Shown: one piece after another, positions 27,147 through 36,677 of the stretch
How positions within the stretch are numbered: the first letter of the stretch is position 1
How the letters are laid out: each line of letters starts with the position of its first letter
DNA from: Draconibacterium sp.
Lineage (GTDB): Bacteria; Bacteroidota; Bacteroidia; Bacteroidales; Prolixibacteraceae
Direction of reading: 5' to 3'
Length of the DNA stretch: 64,000 nucleotides
Assembly (NCBI GenBank): GCA_016705335.1
Contig: JADIYN010000020.1
Span: 56,452 to 120,451, forward strand
The notes under the pieces: generated by a model
Told to the model about the DNA's origin: nothing
Seen by the model: only the letters and a program-made list of their open reading frames with translations
The model's database searches: none
Position numbers and translations under genes: made by a program

Positions 27147-28106
27147 ATGAAAAACATAGTTGAGCCTCTACCGAGGGAAATGATTTACGCTGAACTTACC
27201 CCCGAAAAATTGCTAAGGAAAACCAACAAAGGTGGAAATGAAATATATGTTATAACTTACCAGGATTCTCCTTCTTTAATGCATGAAATTGGTAGGTTAC
27301 GTGAAATCACTTTCCGTGATGCCGGTGGAGGAACCGGGGAAGAAACCGATATTGATATATACGACACAGCCGTATCACCGTTTAAGCAGTTGATAGTCTG
27401 GGATCCGGATGCAAAAGAAATATTGGGTGGATATCGATATATCCTTTGCTCAGAAGCACCGAGAGATGAACTTGGGCATGTTTTATTGGCAACTTCACAT
27501 CTTTTTAATTTTTCACAGAAATTTATTGATGAATATTTACCTTTTTGCCTTGAATTGGGCAGATCTTTTGTCCAGCCAGCTTACCAGTCGAGCAAAGCAG
27601 GGGCGAAAGCGCTTTTTGCACTGGATAATCTTTGGGATGGATTGGGTGCGTTGACAGTAGATCATCCTGAAATCAAATACTTTTTCGGGAAAGTTACCAT
27701 GTACATGCATTTCCATAACGAAGCAAGAAATTTGATCCAATATTTCTTCAAAAAGTATTTTAGGGACAAAGAAAACCTTGTTTACCCAAAAGAACCTGTT
27801 GAATTTGATATGGATTTGGAAGCTATGGAGAATTTGTTTAAAGGTGAAAATTATAAGGAGGATTATAAGATACTACTTCAAAGTGTAAGACAGTATGGCG
27901 AAAATGTACCCCCACTAATAAATGCCTACATGAACCTTTCGCCATCAATGAAAACCTTTGGTACTTCAAATAACAAAGAATTTGGGGAGGTCCTTGAAAC
28001 GGGTATTATTGTTACAATTGAAGATATTTATAGCTTCAAAGTGGATAGACATATTGAAACATATATCAAGGACAAAGAAAACGGTCAATGGCCTGAACCC
28101 AAATAA
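27147..28106 (+). CDS. OlsB/GlsB-like GNAT N-acyltransferase
   Basis: 319 residues of the hemolysin/ornithine-acyl-ACP N-acyltransferase group of the GNAT fold. It transfers a 3-hydroxy fatty acid from ACP to the amino group of an amino acid. Family blocks seen are REITFRDAGGGTGEETDIDIYD, FKQLIVWDPDAKEILGGYRYI, LPFCLELGRSFVQPAYQ and FFGKVTMYMHF. The C-terminal 80 residues are an added region with ENVPPLINAYMNLSP. The start ATG follows a short AT-rich gap of about 70 bases after the PlsC-like gene. In Bacteroides the equivalent pair (glsB, glsA) produces glycine lipids needed for stress resistance; transfer of that role here is inference. Confidence 0.8.
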   Translation: MKNIVEPLPREMIYAELTPEKLLRKTNKGGNEIYVITYQDSPSLMHEIGRLREITFRDAGGGTGEETDIDIYDTAVSPFKQLIVWDPDAKEILGGYRYILCSEAPRDELGHVLLATSHLFNFSQKFIDEYLPFCLELGRSFVQPAYQSSKAGAKALFALDNLWDGLGALTVDHPEIKYFFGKVTMYMHFHNEARNLIQYFFKKYFRDKENLVYPKEPVEFDMDLEAMENLFKGENYKEDYKILLQSVRQYGENVPPLINAYMNLSPSMKTFGTSNNKEFGEVLETGIIVTIEDIYSFKVDRHIETYIKDKENGQWPEPK

Positions 28107-28112
28107 ACCAAA

Positions 28113-28804
28113 ATGGATTTTTACTCCAGTTTCCCAAAAATCCTTGTAGCAGTTGATGCGATAATTTTCGGGTTTAATGAAAATGAATTCGACTTGAAAT
28201 TGTTGCTGCTCAAACGTAATTTCGAGCCTGAAAAAGGAAAATGGTCGTTAATGGGAGGTTTGTGGCTCCAAATGAAAGTCTTGATTATTCGGCACAAAAC
28301 ATAGTTTCAAGATTAACAGGGCTGGACAATGTTTACATGGAACAACTTTTTGCTTTTGGAGATATTAATCGCGATGCCGGTGGCCGGATTATTTCAGTTG
28401 CCTATTTCTCTTTATTGAAAATTAATGATCATGATAGTGAACTGGTTAAAAAACACGGTGCTTCGTGGATTTCGGTAAATGAATTGCCCGAACTGATTTT
28501 TGATCATCAGCAGATGGTTGAAAAAGCATTGAGGAAACTTCGGATTCGGGCACGGACACAGCCAATTGGTTTTGAGTTATTGCCGAAGAAATTTACAATA
28601 CCACAATTGCAACGTCTTTATGAAGCAATTTATCAAATTCCTTTTGATAAAAGAAACTTCAGAAGGAAATTACTGGCGATGGGTTTACTGGAGAAACTCG
28701 ATGAAAAGGAGAAAGAAACTTCAAAAAAGGGGGCTTTTTATTACCAGTTTAATAAACCAAAGTATCAGGAATTACTCGAGAAAGGATTCAATTTTGATTT
28801 GTAA
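28113..28804 (+). CDS. NUDIX-domain transcriptional regulator (NrtR/AraR-like), frameshifted
   Basis: About 230 residues once one T is added in the run near 28260 (restoring LMGGFVAPNESL). The N-terminal NUDIX domain starts KILVAVDAIIFGF and has KWSLMGGFVAPNES. The canonical box GX5EX7REUXEEXGU is broken: where REUXEE should stand the protein reads NIVSRLTGL, so the metal-binding glutamates are missing and hydrolysis is unlikely. A C-terminal winged helix (TQPIGFELLPKKFTIPQLQ ... NFRRKLLAMGLLEK) matches regulators in which a dead NUDIX domain senses a sugar or nucleotide. It starts six bases after the N-acyltransferase gene, so it is probably co-transcribed with the lipid genes. Confidence 0.82.
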
Positions 28805-28835
28805 TCTGCTGATTCAAAAACAAATGGCACAATGA

Positions 28836-30104
28836 TTAATATGCCCGTATATCCTTGCCTTCAATAAAATTTATAAACGATCGGTTTACAACCCTGTTTC
28901 CACCGGGAGTAGGATAATTGCCTGTGAAATACCAGTCGCCCAAATCGTTGGGGCAAGCTTTATGCAGGTTTTCAATTGTTTGATAAACAATTTCAACTTC
29001 GGCTTTGCAATCTTCCGGTTTTAACATGTCGGCTATTTTTGCAGAAATTTGTTCGGGCGTAAACGTGCGGTAGATTTCTCGAACATAATTTACCATCTCT
29101 TCTTTTGGTAAGTTTTCCTGCTGTTTACATTTTTCGTAAACCTTGTCAATTACAGCCTTTTGCCCGGTTTCCTTTAATAGTTCGATTGTTGCATTAAATG
29201 CGATAAACTTATCAAGTCGGGCCCTGCCAATCCCATAACAATCGGGGTATCTGATTTGTGGTGCCGAAGAAACAACGATTATTTTTTTGGGATGAAGTCT
29301 GTCCAATATACGCAAAATGCTGTTTTTCAACGTTGTTCCCCGAACTATCGAATCGTCGATAATAACAAGTGTATCAACATCATTTTTGATAATCCCATAA
29401 GTTACATCATAAACGTGTGCAACCAAATCATCACGGCTTGCATCGTCAGCAATAAAAGTGCGGAGTTTTACATCTTTAATCGCGATTTTTTCAACACGGG
29501 GTTCAAATGAAATGATGCGTTTTATATCTTCTTCAGTCAACGAACCATTCTTCTTTTTATTTCTTCGATTTTCCAATCTACCAAATAATGCCTAATTCCT
29601 TCAACCATTCCGTAGAATGCTGTTTCTGAAGTATTTGGAATATATGAAAAACAGTGTTTTCAAAATCGTAATCAACAGCCTTTAAAACTGCCGGACAAAT
29701 CAATTTTCCCAACTCTTTGCGTTCCTTATAAATGTCTTTGTCACTGCCCCTCGAAAAATAAATACTCGTTTTTGTATTTTCTAAAAAGAAATTCATTTTC
29801 CTGATCAAGAAAATGACCTACTTTTTCGAGGGCAGTAACTGTGTCGGTGTAGGCTTTTGGATGCTGTCCCAGGTCGATAAGTACTTTAAATAATTCATCA
29901 GTATTGGTTGCTGCCCGGAGCCAGGCTATTTTTCACACAAACCGCACCGGCGCCATCTTGTCCGCGGTTGTGTTGTTTTTCCATTAAAAGATACAATTTG
30001 TTTAATCCATATTTCCAAGTGCCGTATTTTTCCTGATAATACGACATTGGTTTTAATAGTCGGATTAACGCAATTCCGCACTCATGTTGAATCTGGTCAC
30101 TCAT
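28836..30104 (-). pseudogene. Amidophosphoribosyltransferase-like (second-type PurF), with frameshifts and internal deletions
   Basis: The start MSDQIQHECGIALIRLL and LLMEKQHNRGQDGAGAVCVK belong to the N-terminal glutaminase domain of the long PurF homolog I know from Bacteroidetes (about 630 residues). The C-terminal 247 residues contain the phosphoribosyltransferase site LVIIDDSIVRGTTLKNS and YPDCYGIGRA. The whole locus spans only about 422 codons. Text jumps from GAGAVCVK to NTDELFKVLIDLGQHPK and from FLFRKYK to IYFSRGSDKDIYKERK, so roughly 90 and more than 100 residues seem absent, plus at least three frame changes (near 29900, 29800 and 29600). The glutaminase half cannot be functional as read. 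It is either a real decaying gene or a misassembled one. Its start overlaps the SPOR gene stop by eight bases. Confidence 0.72.
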
Positions 30105-30560
30105 ATTGCACTTGTTTCATCAATGGAAAATCTATTTCATCGGTAATAATGAATGATACCGGATAATTGTCTTTTATTTCTTTGTAAAGCTTCAAAGCTT
30201 CGTTTTTGGTCCTGAAATCGCCAACTCTTACCCTGAAATTTGGTGAAATATATTTTATATGTACTGTATTATCAGGGTACACAGAAAGGAAATCCATTTT
30301 TTTCTTTAATGCCTTTTCCTTTGCATCAACATCGGAGCTAAAAAAATCTCAACCCTAAATCCGTCAATTTTGTTTTTGATTTTGTTGTTTTCAATATGCC
30401 AGCCCAACATTTTTTCAACCAGTGGATCTTGATGTACCTCTATATTATTCAGTATTTCAGGGAGATTTGATTCCTGCGTTTTAACGTCAGAAAATGAAAC
30501 CTGGGCAATTATGACTTGATTCGTCAGTATACTTAAAAAAAGTAATAGATTACGTAACAT
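30097..30560 (-). CDS. SPOR-domain secreted/envelope protein, frameshifted
   Basis: About 154 residues after repair. Start ATG 30558-30560 gives signal peptide MLRNLLLFLSILTNQVIIA followed by QVSFSDVKTQ. The rest is a SPOR-like repeat domain: GFRVEIFFSS..., then YISPNFRVRVGDFRTKNEALKLYKEIK and SFIITDEIDFP. SPOR domains bind denuded glycan strands at division sites. The frames meet near 30340 (restoring SSDVDAKEKALKKK). Its stop (TGA) lies inside the purF-like start region, so translation of the two was once coupled. Confidence 0.78.
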
Positions 30561-30928
30561 TTTTCCCTGTAAATTGTGTGAGCAAATATAGTTCAAAAAG
30601 CTTAAAACGATATGTTTTTTTATTCCACAGATGTTAACAGTCAATTTCACCAAACATTAAATTCCTGTAAAAAAGGATATTACAATAACAATTTAAAAAT
30701 AGGTTAATTTTTTAATTTTTCGGTAAGATTGAATTAACATTCTCTAATTAAAGATTTTATTGCGATACAATAGCAGCTTGAAGTTGCTATAATAAAAACC
30801 TGTCAACAACCAAACCCGAACATTAATTGTTATTATTTCTAAAATCAGTCTCTAAATTCATTTTTATTGATATTTTCGAAACTATTAATAGGGATGAAGG
30901 AATATCTTACGATTTTTAAAAAGGATTA
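30561..30928. other. Intergenic region, no gene seen
   Basis: About 368 AT-rich bases between two divergent genes. There is a small inverted repeat (ATAGCA/TGCTAT, 30770-30790), too weak to call a terminator, and otherwise nothing I can name. Promoters for both flanking genes are expected here. Confidence 0.5.
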
Positions 30929-31280
30929 ATGGGAAAACTTATCAATGAATTCAATTCGTACAGGTCAAAAATGAACGAAAAAATTTTGGCTTCGGATAAC
31001 AAGGTGATGAAGAGGATTATATAGCCTCGACGCGTTAACTTATCAGGAAGGAGCTCTGTCAACAAAAACGAAGGAAATGCTCGGTCTTGCAACTTCAATG
31101 GTTTTGCGTTGCGATGATTGCATAAAATATCACCTCGAAAAATGCCATGAACAGGGCGTTACCACCGATGAAATGTTTGAGCTTTTTGGTGTTGCCAATT
31201 TGGTTGGAGGCACAATTGTAATTCCACATACAAGGAGAGCAGTTGAATATTGGGAAGAATTAAATGGTTTAACAGATTAG
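30929..31280 (+). CDS. Carboxymuconolactone decarboxylase family protein (AhpD-like), frameshifted
   Basis: About 117 residues. The frame from ATG 30929 reads MGKLINEFNS and breaks at a stop near 31023. Removing one A there (RIYSLDALTYQEG) joins it to the second piece, which holds the active-site motif CDDCIKYH (C61-x-x-C64 and H68), as in the AhpD peroxidase partner. GVTTDEMFELFGVANLVGG is the second conserved helix pair. These proteins are small helical oxidoreductases with a disulfide-forming CxxC; the substrate is unknown. Here the error is an extra base rather than a missing one. It lies 34 bases before the NifX-like gene. Confidence 0.85.
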
Positions 31281-31314
31281 ATTTAAATATAGAACAGCAT
31301 AAAATATCAACAAA

Positions 31315-31635
31315 ATGGACAAAATATTTGCTATCACTTCAACCGGGAAGACAGAAAAATCTTTCATGGATCTGCGTTTTGGAAAATGTGAAAACGTGGT
31401 TATTTTCAATGTAACATCAAACAAGTATTCAGTTTTCGAAAACCCATTTAAAGACGCTGAAAATAGTGGAATTCAGTTGATTGGATATTTGAAAGAATTG
31501 GAAGTCACTTCGATTATTACCGGAGAAGTTGGTCCAAAAGTAAGTTCTTTGCTTGAAAACGAAAAATTTCAATTGATACTTCTACCGGAAGAGCGGATTA
31601 AAGTTGAAGAAATTATGGACAGGATTAAACCATGA
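31315..31635 (+). CDS. NifX/NifB-type iron-molybdenum cofactor-binding-fold protein
   Basis: 106 residues, the whole of which is the dinitrogenase FeMo-cofactor biosynthesis domain (RNase H-like fold). Seen are the start KIFAITSTGKTEKSFMDLRFGKCENVVIF, the central NPF and GIQLIGYLKELEVTSIITGEVGPKVSSLL. No nitrogenase genes are near. Stand-alone members are widespread in anaerobes and probably bind iron-sulfur or other metal clusters; the true job is unknown. It is probably co-transcribed with the preceding AhpD-like gene. Confidence 0.82.
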   Translation: MDKIFAITSTGKTEKSFMDLRFGKCENVVIFNVTSNKYSVFENPFKDAENSGIQLIGYLKELEVTSIITGEVGPKVSSLLENEKFQLILLPEERIKVEEIMDRIKP

Positions 31636-31801
31636 TTTTCCATTTTTTTTACGCAATAGCAATTTAAAATCGTTTTTAGTTTTTGTAATCAATCAAAAGC
31701 AGAGTAGTAAGAAAATAAATTATAATTAGAAAATGTTACATTTGAATTTTGTCATGCATTAAAATGACCTTTTTGCCATACAAATTTTAAAATAACAGCA
31801 A

Positions 31802-32247
31802 ATGCAAGTTCGAAAAGCAACTAACGAAGATATTTTGGCAATCGTAGATTTTCAGTTAAAAATGGCTGCTGAAACCGAAGGTATTCAATTAGATGAACCA
31901 ACCGTATTTAAAGGTGTTTCGGCAGTTGTTGAAGATCCAGCAAAGGACAATATTATGTAACACAAATAAACAATCAGATTGTGGCTTCACTTTTAACCAC
32001 GTTCGAATGGAGCGATTGGCGAAATGGTACGATACTTTGGATTCAATCTGTATATGTGTTAAAAGAATACCGTAGAAAAGGAGTTTACCGAAATATGTAT
32101 GCACATATAAAAAGCATGGTTATGGAAAACGAAAATCTGAACGGCATTCGATTGTATGCGGATAAATCAAACCTTCCGGCTCACAAAACTTATCAGGAAC
32201 TTGGGATGAATCATGATCATTACGTAACTTTTGAATGGCTTAAATAG
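31802..32247 (+). CDS. GNAT family N-acetyltransferase, frameshifted
   Basis: About 149 residues. ATG 31802 opens MQVRKATNEDILAIVDFQLKMA, a typical GNAT strand-helix start. An indel near 31944 restores GQYYVTQINNQIVASLL. The acetyl-CoA loop is LKEYRRKGVYRNMY (R/Q-x-x-G-x-G/A region), followed by GIRLYADKSNLPAHKTYQELGM, with the late N..A...Y..LG motif. The substrate is unknown. Only 15 bases separate it from the following AlbA_2 gene. Confidence 0.85.
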
Positions 32248-32262
32248 TAGGAGAAAATAAAA

Positions 32263-32946
32263 TTGAGCTCATATTTATATAAACTCATTCAGGAGGGAGA
32301 ACACCAGCGCCAGGATTTTAAATTTTGCATCAACGATTCGAGGAAAATTGCAAAATCTTTGGTAGCATTTGCCAATACCAACGGCGGAAAATTACTGGTG
32401 GGTGTGAAAGATAATGGCAAAATCGCCGGGATCCGGACAGATGAAGAGTTTTATATGGTTGAAGCGGCTGCCAAAATTTATAGTAACCCACCCATTAATT
32501 TTTCCACCCAGCAATGGCAGATCGAAGGGAAAACTGTGTTGGAAATTCAAATTGAACCAAGTACAACGAAACCACATTTCGCTAAAAATGACGACGGGAA
32601 ATGGCTGGCTTATATCCGTGTTCATGACGAAAATATCCTGGCGCACAAAATCCAGCTAAATGTCTGGAGAAAAAATAAAAGCCAGGTCGGTATTTATTTT
32701 ACTTATTCCGAAACCGAAAAAATATTAGTCGAATATCTTCAGAAAAATCCAACAATTACATTCTCCAAATTTGTGCGATTGGCTCATATTTCAAGAAATA
32801 AGGCAGAAGAGGTATTGAGTAATTCTGTAATTATGGAAATAGTTGAAATTAAAACTGAAAAAGACGTCACATTTTTTTCTTTAAATACAATGTTTGATGA
32901 AAGCTTCCCAAAAGAAATTGAAAATGTAAAAAGGTTGAAAGTTTAA
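32263..32946 (+). CDS. AlbA_2 (Schlafen-like) domain putative DNA-binding protein
   Basis: 227 residues. Start is a TTG at 32263 preceded at a good distance by TAGGAGA; no ATG fits. The AlbA_2/divergent AAA domain opens GEHQRQDFKFCINDSRKIAKSLVAFANTNGGKLLVGV (about 11-48), with the E.QR.DFK and NT.GG..L.GV signature. HFAKNDDGKWLAYIRVHDENILA follows. The C-terminal part (about 150-227) looks like a winged helix. Such proteins are thought to bind nucleic acid and act as regulators; targets are unknown. Confidence 0.78.
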   Translation: MSSYLYKLIQEGEHQRQDFKFCINDSRKIAKSLVAFANTNGGKLLVGVKDNGKIAGIRTDEEFYMVEAAAKIYSNPPINFSTQQWQIEGKTVLEIQIEPSTTKPHFAKNDDGKWLAYIRVHDENILAHKIQLNVWRKNKSQVGIYFTYSETEKILVEYLQKNPTITFSKFVRLAHISRNKAEEVLSNSVIMEIVEIKTEKDVTFFSLNTMFDESFPKEIENVKRLKV

Positions 32947-33021
32947 CTTTTTTTTAATTGGTTAAATTTTCACGCAAAGATTTAAAAGGTATTTTTATCC
33001 ACAAAAATTAAATATTGAATT

Positions 33022-34158
33022 ATGTTGAATAAGTTAAAATTACTATCACTTTTCCTATTAACAGGAATCACAGTTTTTGCACAAGATCAATATCTTACTG
33101 CAAAATCAGAAGACTTGGAGAAAACCTATGAAAGCAAGTCAAGTTATTCTGTAAAAGAATTTCCGCAAAAATTTAGAAAAGACAAACCGAAAAATATCAT
33201 TTTGTTAATTGGCGATGGAATGGGTATTTCGCAGGTTTTTGCCGGATTAACTGCAAACAGGGGGCATCTTTTCCTGGAAAACTGTAAATATATTGGTTTT
33301 TCAAAAACACAATCAGCCGATAATTATATTACCGACAGCGCGGCAGGAGGGACTGCACTTTCTGCAGGTGTTAAAACCTACAATGGTGCAATTGGAGTTG
33401 ATGTGAATGGGAACCAGGTGAAAACCATTCTGGAAGAAGCCTCTGAAAATGGGTTGGCTACAGGATTGGTTTCAACTTCCTCAATTACACATGCCACTCC
33501 GGCATCTTTTATTGCCCATCAGGCAAGCAGAGGTTCATACGAAGACATTGCAGCCGATTTTCTGAAAACAGATATCGATGTTTTTATAGGTGGTGGACTT
33601 GATCATTTCACAAAACGAAAAGATGGCCGCGATAATAAGGGATATGAAGTTGAAACTAATTTGAAAAAAATCGAAAAAGTTAAAAAAGGAAAGCTGGCTG
33701 GTTTAACAGCTGAGGTACATAACGGAAGAGTTGCAGAAAGGGGAGACATGCTAACTGTTGCTACCGAAACCGCACTCAATATTTTAGACAATAATAAAAA
33801 TGGCTTTTTCCTGATGATAGAAGGATCGCAAATTGATTGGGGAGGCCACGCCGGTAGTACAATTTATGTGGCAGAAGATATGCTCGATTTTGATCAGGTA
33901 ATAGGAAAAGCGCTTGAATTTGCAGCAAAAGACAAAGAAACACTTATAATAATTACTGCTGACCATGAAACAGGCGGAATGGCTATTACAGGTGGAGATA
34001 TGCAAAAAGGAGTTGTGAAAGCAGCTTTCCCTACCGGCGATCACACTGCTGTTATGGTTCCTGTTTTTTCATACGGTCCGGGTGCTGAGGAATTTATTGG
34101 AATAATGGAGAATACTGACATTAATGCCAAAATGAAAAAACTGCTTTTGGGAGATTAA
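33022..34158 (+). CDS. phoA: Alkaline phosphatase (PhoA family), exported
   Basis: 378 residues with a signal peptide (MLNKLKLLSLFLLTGITVFA, cut before QDQ), so periplasmic or secreted. The metal and nucleophile motifs are in place: LLIGDGMG with D65, YITDSAAGGTA with nucleophile S106, THATPASF, SQIDWGGH and ITADHETGG. Shorter than E. coli PhoA (471) because the crown and clip loops are reduced. It releases phosphate from phosphomonoesters. A clear terminator follows 20 bases later. Transcribed alone; no Pho-box is claimed. Confidence 0.92.
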   Translation: MLNKLKLLSLFLLTGITVFAQDQYLTAKSEDLEKTYESKSSYSVKEFPQKFRKDKPKNIILLIGDGMGISQVFAGLTANRGHLFLENCKYIGFSKTQSADNYITDSAAGGTALSAGVKTYNGAIGVDVNGNQVKTILEEASENGLATGLVSTSSITHATPASFIAHQASRGSYEDIAADFLKTDIDVFIGGGLDHFTKRKDGRDNKGYEVETNLKKIEKVKKGKLAGLTAEVHNGRVAERGDMLTVATETALNILDNNKNGFFLMIEGSQIDWGGHAGSTIYVAEDMLDFDQVIGKALEFAAKDKETLIIITADHETGGMAITGGDMQKGVVKAAFPTGDHTAVMVPVFSYGPGAEEFIGIMENTDINAKMKKLLLGD

Positions 34159-34177
34159 TAAAATCAAATTTGCATGG

Positions 34178-34220
34178 AATAGCCGGTATCTTGCAAAAAT
34201 AAGATACCGGCTATTTTTTT
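34178..34220 (+). terminator. Rho-independent terminator after phoA
   Basis: A perfect 15-bp stem, AATAGCCGGTATCTT (34178-34192) pairing with AAGATACCGGCTATT (34201-34215) around an 8-base loop, runs into a T tract to 34220. Confidence 0.95.
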
Positions 34221-34324
34221 GTTTGAATAAATGAATTTCTTACTTTCATCGTCAGAAATACGGTTCAAAACAAAAAACACTTGTAAAGTGTTGTTTTTAA
34301 AATAAATAACTAAACTAAACAAAA

Positions 34325-35278
34325 GTGAAAGAAGCTCTGGAAGTTCTTGATAATGTCAGGTTAAATTTTTCACCTGCAGGTTTATTAGCGCTAAATGTTA
34401 CAATTGCTTTTATAATGTTTGGCGTTGCACTCGACATTAAACTCAAACAGTTTAAAGACCTGATGATGAACCCAAAATCGGTAATCGTGGGCGCACTTTC
34501 TCAGTTTGTTTTGTTGCCGGCAGTTACTTTCCTCTTTATTATATTGTTGAACCCAACCCCAACAGTTGCGTTGGGAATGATACTTATTGCGGCATGTCCG
34601 GGAGGGAATATTTCAAATTTCATGTCGTCGCTGGCGAAAGGGAATGTGGCTTTGTCTGTGAGTTTAACTGCAATATCAACAGTTGCAGCCACTTTTATGA
34701 CACCACTTAACTTTGCAATTTGGGGGAAATTATTTGTAAAACATTATACAAATGCAACAGCCGGTGATTATTTGGTTCCAATAGAAATTGATTTGTGGCA
34801 AATGGTGCAAACAGTAGTTATTCTTTTAGGAATACCTGTTGTTTTAGGATTACTCACTTCACAATTCCTGCCCAAACTGACTGAGAAAATTAAAAAACCC
34901 ATTCGCCAATTGTCAATCATTATTTTTATCGCTTTCGTGATTATATTGTTGTCAGCCAACTTCGATCATTTTATGCGGTTTATTCATCTTGTATTTATTA
35001 TTGTGTTGATTCATAATGGTCTGGCACTTGCAACAGGTTATTATTCTGCTACTATATTCAAGCTTCCAGTGATCGATATACGGACTGTAACAATTGAAAC
35101 CGGAATTCAAAATTCGGGGCTGGCACTCGTACTTATGTTCAATCCAAAAATATTTCCACCCGAACTTGAATTGGGCGGAATGACAATCATTGCAGCCTGG
35201 TGGGGCGTTTGGCACATTATCAGTGGATTGGCAATTTCTACAATCTGGTCAAAAAAATCTGTTCCTCAACCTGCATAA
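34325..35278 (+). CDS. BASS-family (bile acid:sodium symporter-like) transporter
   Basis: 317 residues, nine or ten membrane helices. Recognisable blocks are FIMFGVALDIKLKQF, IAACPGGNISNFMSSLAKGNVALSVSLTAIST (the substrate- and sodium-binding crossing helix with the CPGG motif) and VTIETGIQNSGLALVL (the E-x-x-x-Q-N-x-x-L-A motif of the second crossing helix). The start is GTG 34325. These transporters move sterol or organic acid anions, pantoate or pyruvate with sodium; the substrate is not predictable here. Stands alone. Confidence 0.88.
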   Translation: MKEALEVLDNVRLNFSPAGLLALNVTIAFIMFGVALDIKLKQFKDLMMNPKSVIVGALSQFVLLPAVTFLFIILLNPTPTVALGMILIAACPGGNISNFMSSLAKGNVALSVSLTAISTVAATFMTPLNFAIWGKLFVKHYTNATAGDYLVPIEIDLWQMVQTVVILLGIPVVLGLLTSQFLPKLTEKIKKPIRQLSIIIFIAFVIILLSANFDHFMRFIHLVFIIVLIHNGLALATGYYSATIFKLPVIDIRTVTIETGIQNSGLALVLMFNPKIFPPELELGGMTIIAAWWGVWHIISGLAISTIWSKKSVPQPA

Positions 35279-35323
35279 AATATTTAATTTTGCAGCCTCT
35301 TTTTTAACTTGAAATTTTGAATT

Positions 35324-36674
35324 ATGAGTTACGAAAAATGGTCATGGGGTTACTGGCTTCTAAAAAAATATGTTCAATTTGCTGATTGGTTGATTTATAA
35401 CAAAGTAATTGTTAACGGGTTAGACAATATTCCCAAAAATAAACCAATTATTTTCTCGCCTAATCATCAAAATGCGTTAAGCGATCCTTTGGCGATTCTG
35501 CTCAACACAAAGTATCAGCCCGTTTGGCTGGCCCGTGCAGATATTTTTAAAAATAGAACAGCAGCAGCAATTCTGAAAATTTTTAAAAATAATGCCGGTT
35601 TACCGTATGCGCGACGGCAAAGAAAACCTTGCAAAAAATGACGAAATATTTTTAAGTTCAGTAAAAGTGCTTGAAAACAATTTTGCTTTGGGTTTATTTC
35701 CTGAAGCTGCCCACTCAGGAAAACGACAAATGCTTGTGCATAAAAAAGCTGTTCCCCGAATTGTTTTCATGGCCGAAGAAAAGGCAAAAAAAAACCTGGA
35801 TATTCAAATTATTCCAACTGGAATTTACTACAGTCATTACTGGAAATTTAACCGTAATTTGATTGTCAATTTTGGTAAACCAATTCGAGCCAATGAGTTT
35901 CTTGATCAATTTAAACAAAGTGAAAGTGCTGCTACAATATCTTTAAGACAAAGAATTTTAGACGAAATGCAGTCGGTGGTGCTTGAAATAAAGAGTACGA
36001 AATATTATGATGATTTTGAATCGATTCGGGAGATATATGGAAAACATTTCCTAAAGAGGCAAAATCAGAAAAACTCGGTTTTAAATCTTTTTTATTCAGA
36101 TCAACAACTCGTTAAGAAACTAGATGTACTGGAGGAAAATAATCCAGAGATTACTAAAGATATTGTAAAATCAGCAAAAAACTATGTTTCGAAAATTAAG
36201 AAACTAAAACTCAGAAGTTGGTTGCTCGAAAAATCTGATTTGAATTGGTTAAAGATTGTTCTCAATAAATTGATTTTACTTTTGGGGTTTCCCATTTTTC
36301 TGTTTGGGTTTATTTTTAATGCTGCCCCTTTTTTTATCATCGATTCAGTTACACGTAAAAAAATAAAAGACAAAGGTTTTTGGAGTACATTCTACCTGGT
36401 GCTTGGAATTATTTTATTTCCAATTTTTTACTTGATTGAATTTTTTGCCGCTTCATGGCTATTTCCAGGAATATGGTTGAAACTCGCATTTTTGTTTGCC
36501 ATGCCATTTACCGGGAAAATTGCCTTTTTATGGTATATTTTATTCAGAAAAACCATTGGACAGATTAGATTACTTACATTGAAAACGTTTAACAAAACGG
36601 AATACAACATTCTTTTAAAGGAAAAAGAGTTGTTGTTTGGGAAGTTGGATGAAATAATTTCGTTGAAAGATTAA
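35324..36674 (+). CDS. 1-acyl-sn-glycerol-3-phosphate acyltransferase-like protein (long form), one frameshift
   Basis: About 449 residues after joining 35324-35641 and 35592-36674 by removing or adding a base near 35590 (restoring KIMPVYRMRDGKENL). The acyltransferase domain shows SPNHQNALSDP (NHxxxxD), ARADIFK, VYRMRDG and LFPEAAHSG in place of FPEG. After about residue 215 comes a helical linker and then three or four membrane helices (about 320-410), an extension not found in simple PlsC. This long PlsC form is common in Bacteroidetes; its substrate is unknown. It ends three bases from the convergent helicase. Confidence 0.85.
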
Positions 36675-36677
36675 AAC

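Noticed and set aside
30770..30790. Hairpin ATAGCA/TGCTAT as terminator
   Set aside because: Only six base pairs with no T run; it lies between divergent genes where a terminator is not expected.
31315..31635. Nitrogen-fixation island
   Set aside because: Only one NifX-fold protein is present; no nifHDK, nifB or nifE/N is nearby, and stand-alone members of this fold are common.
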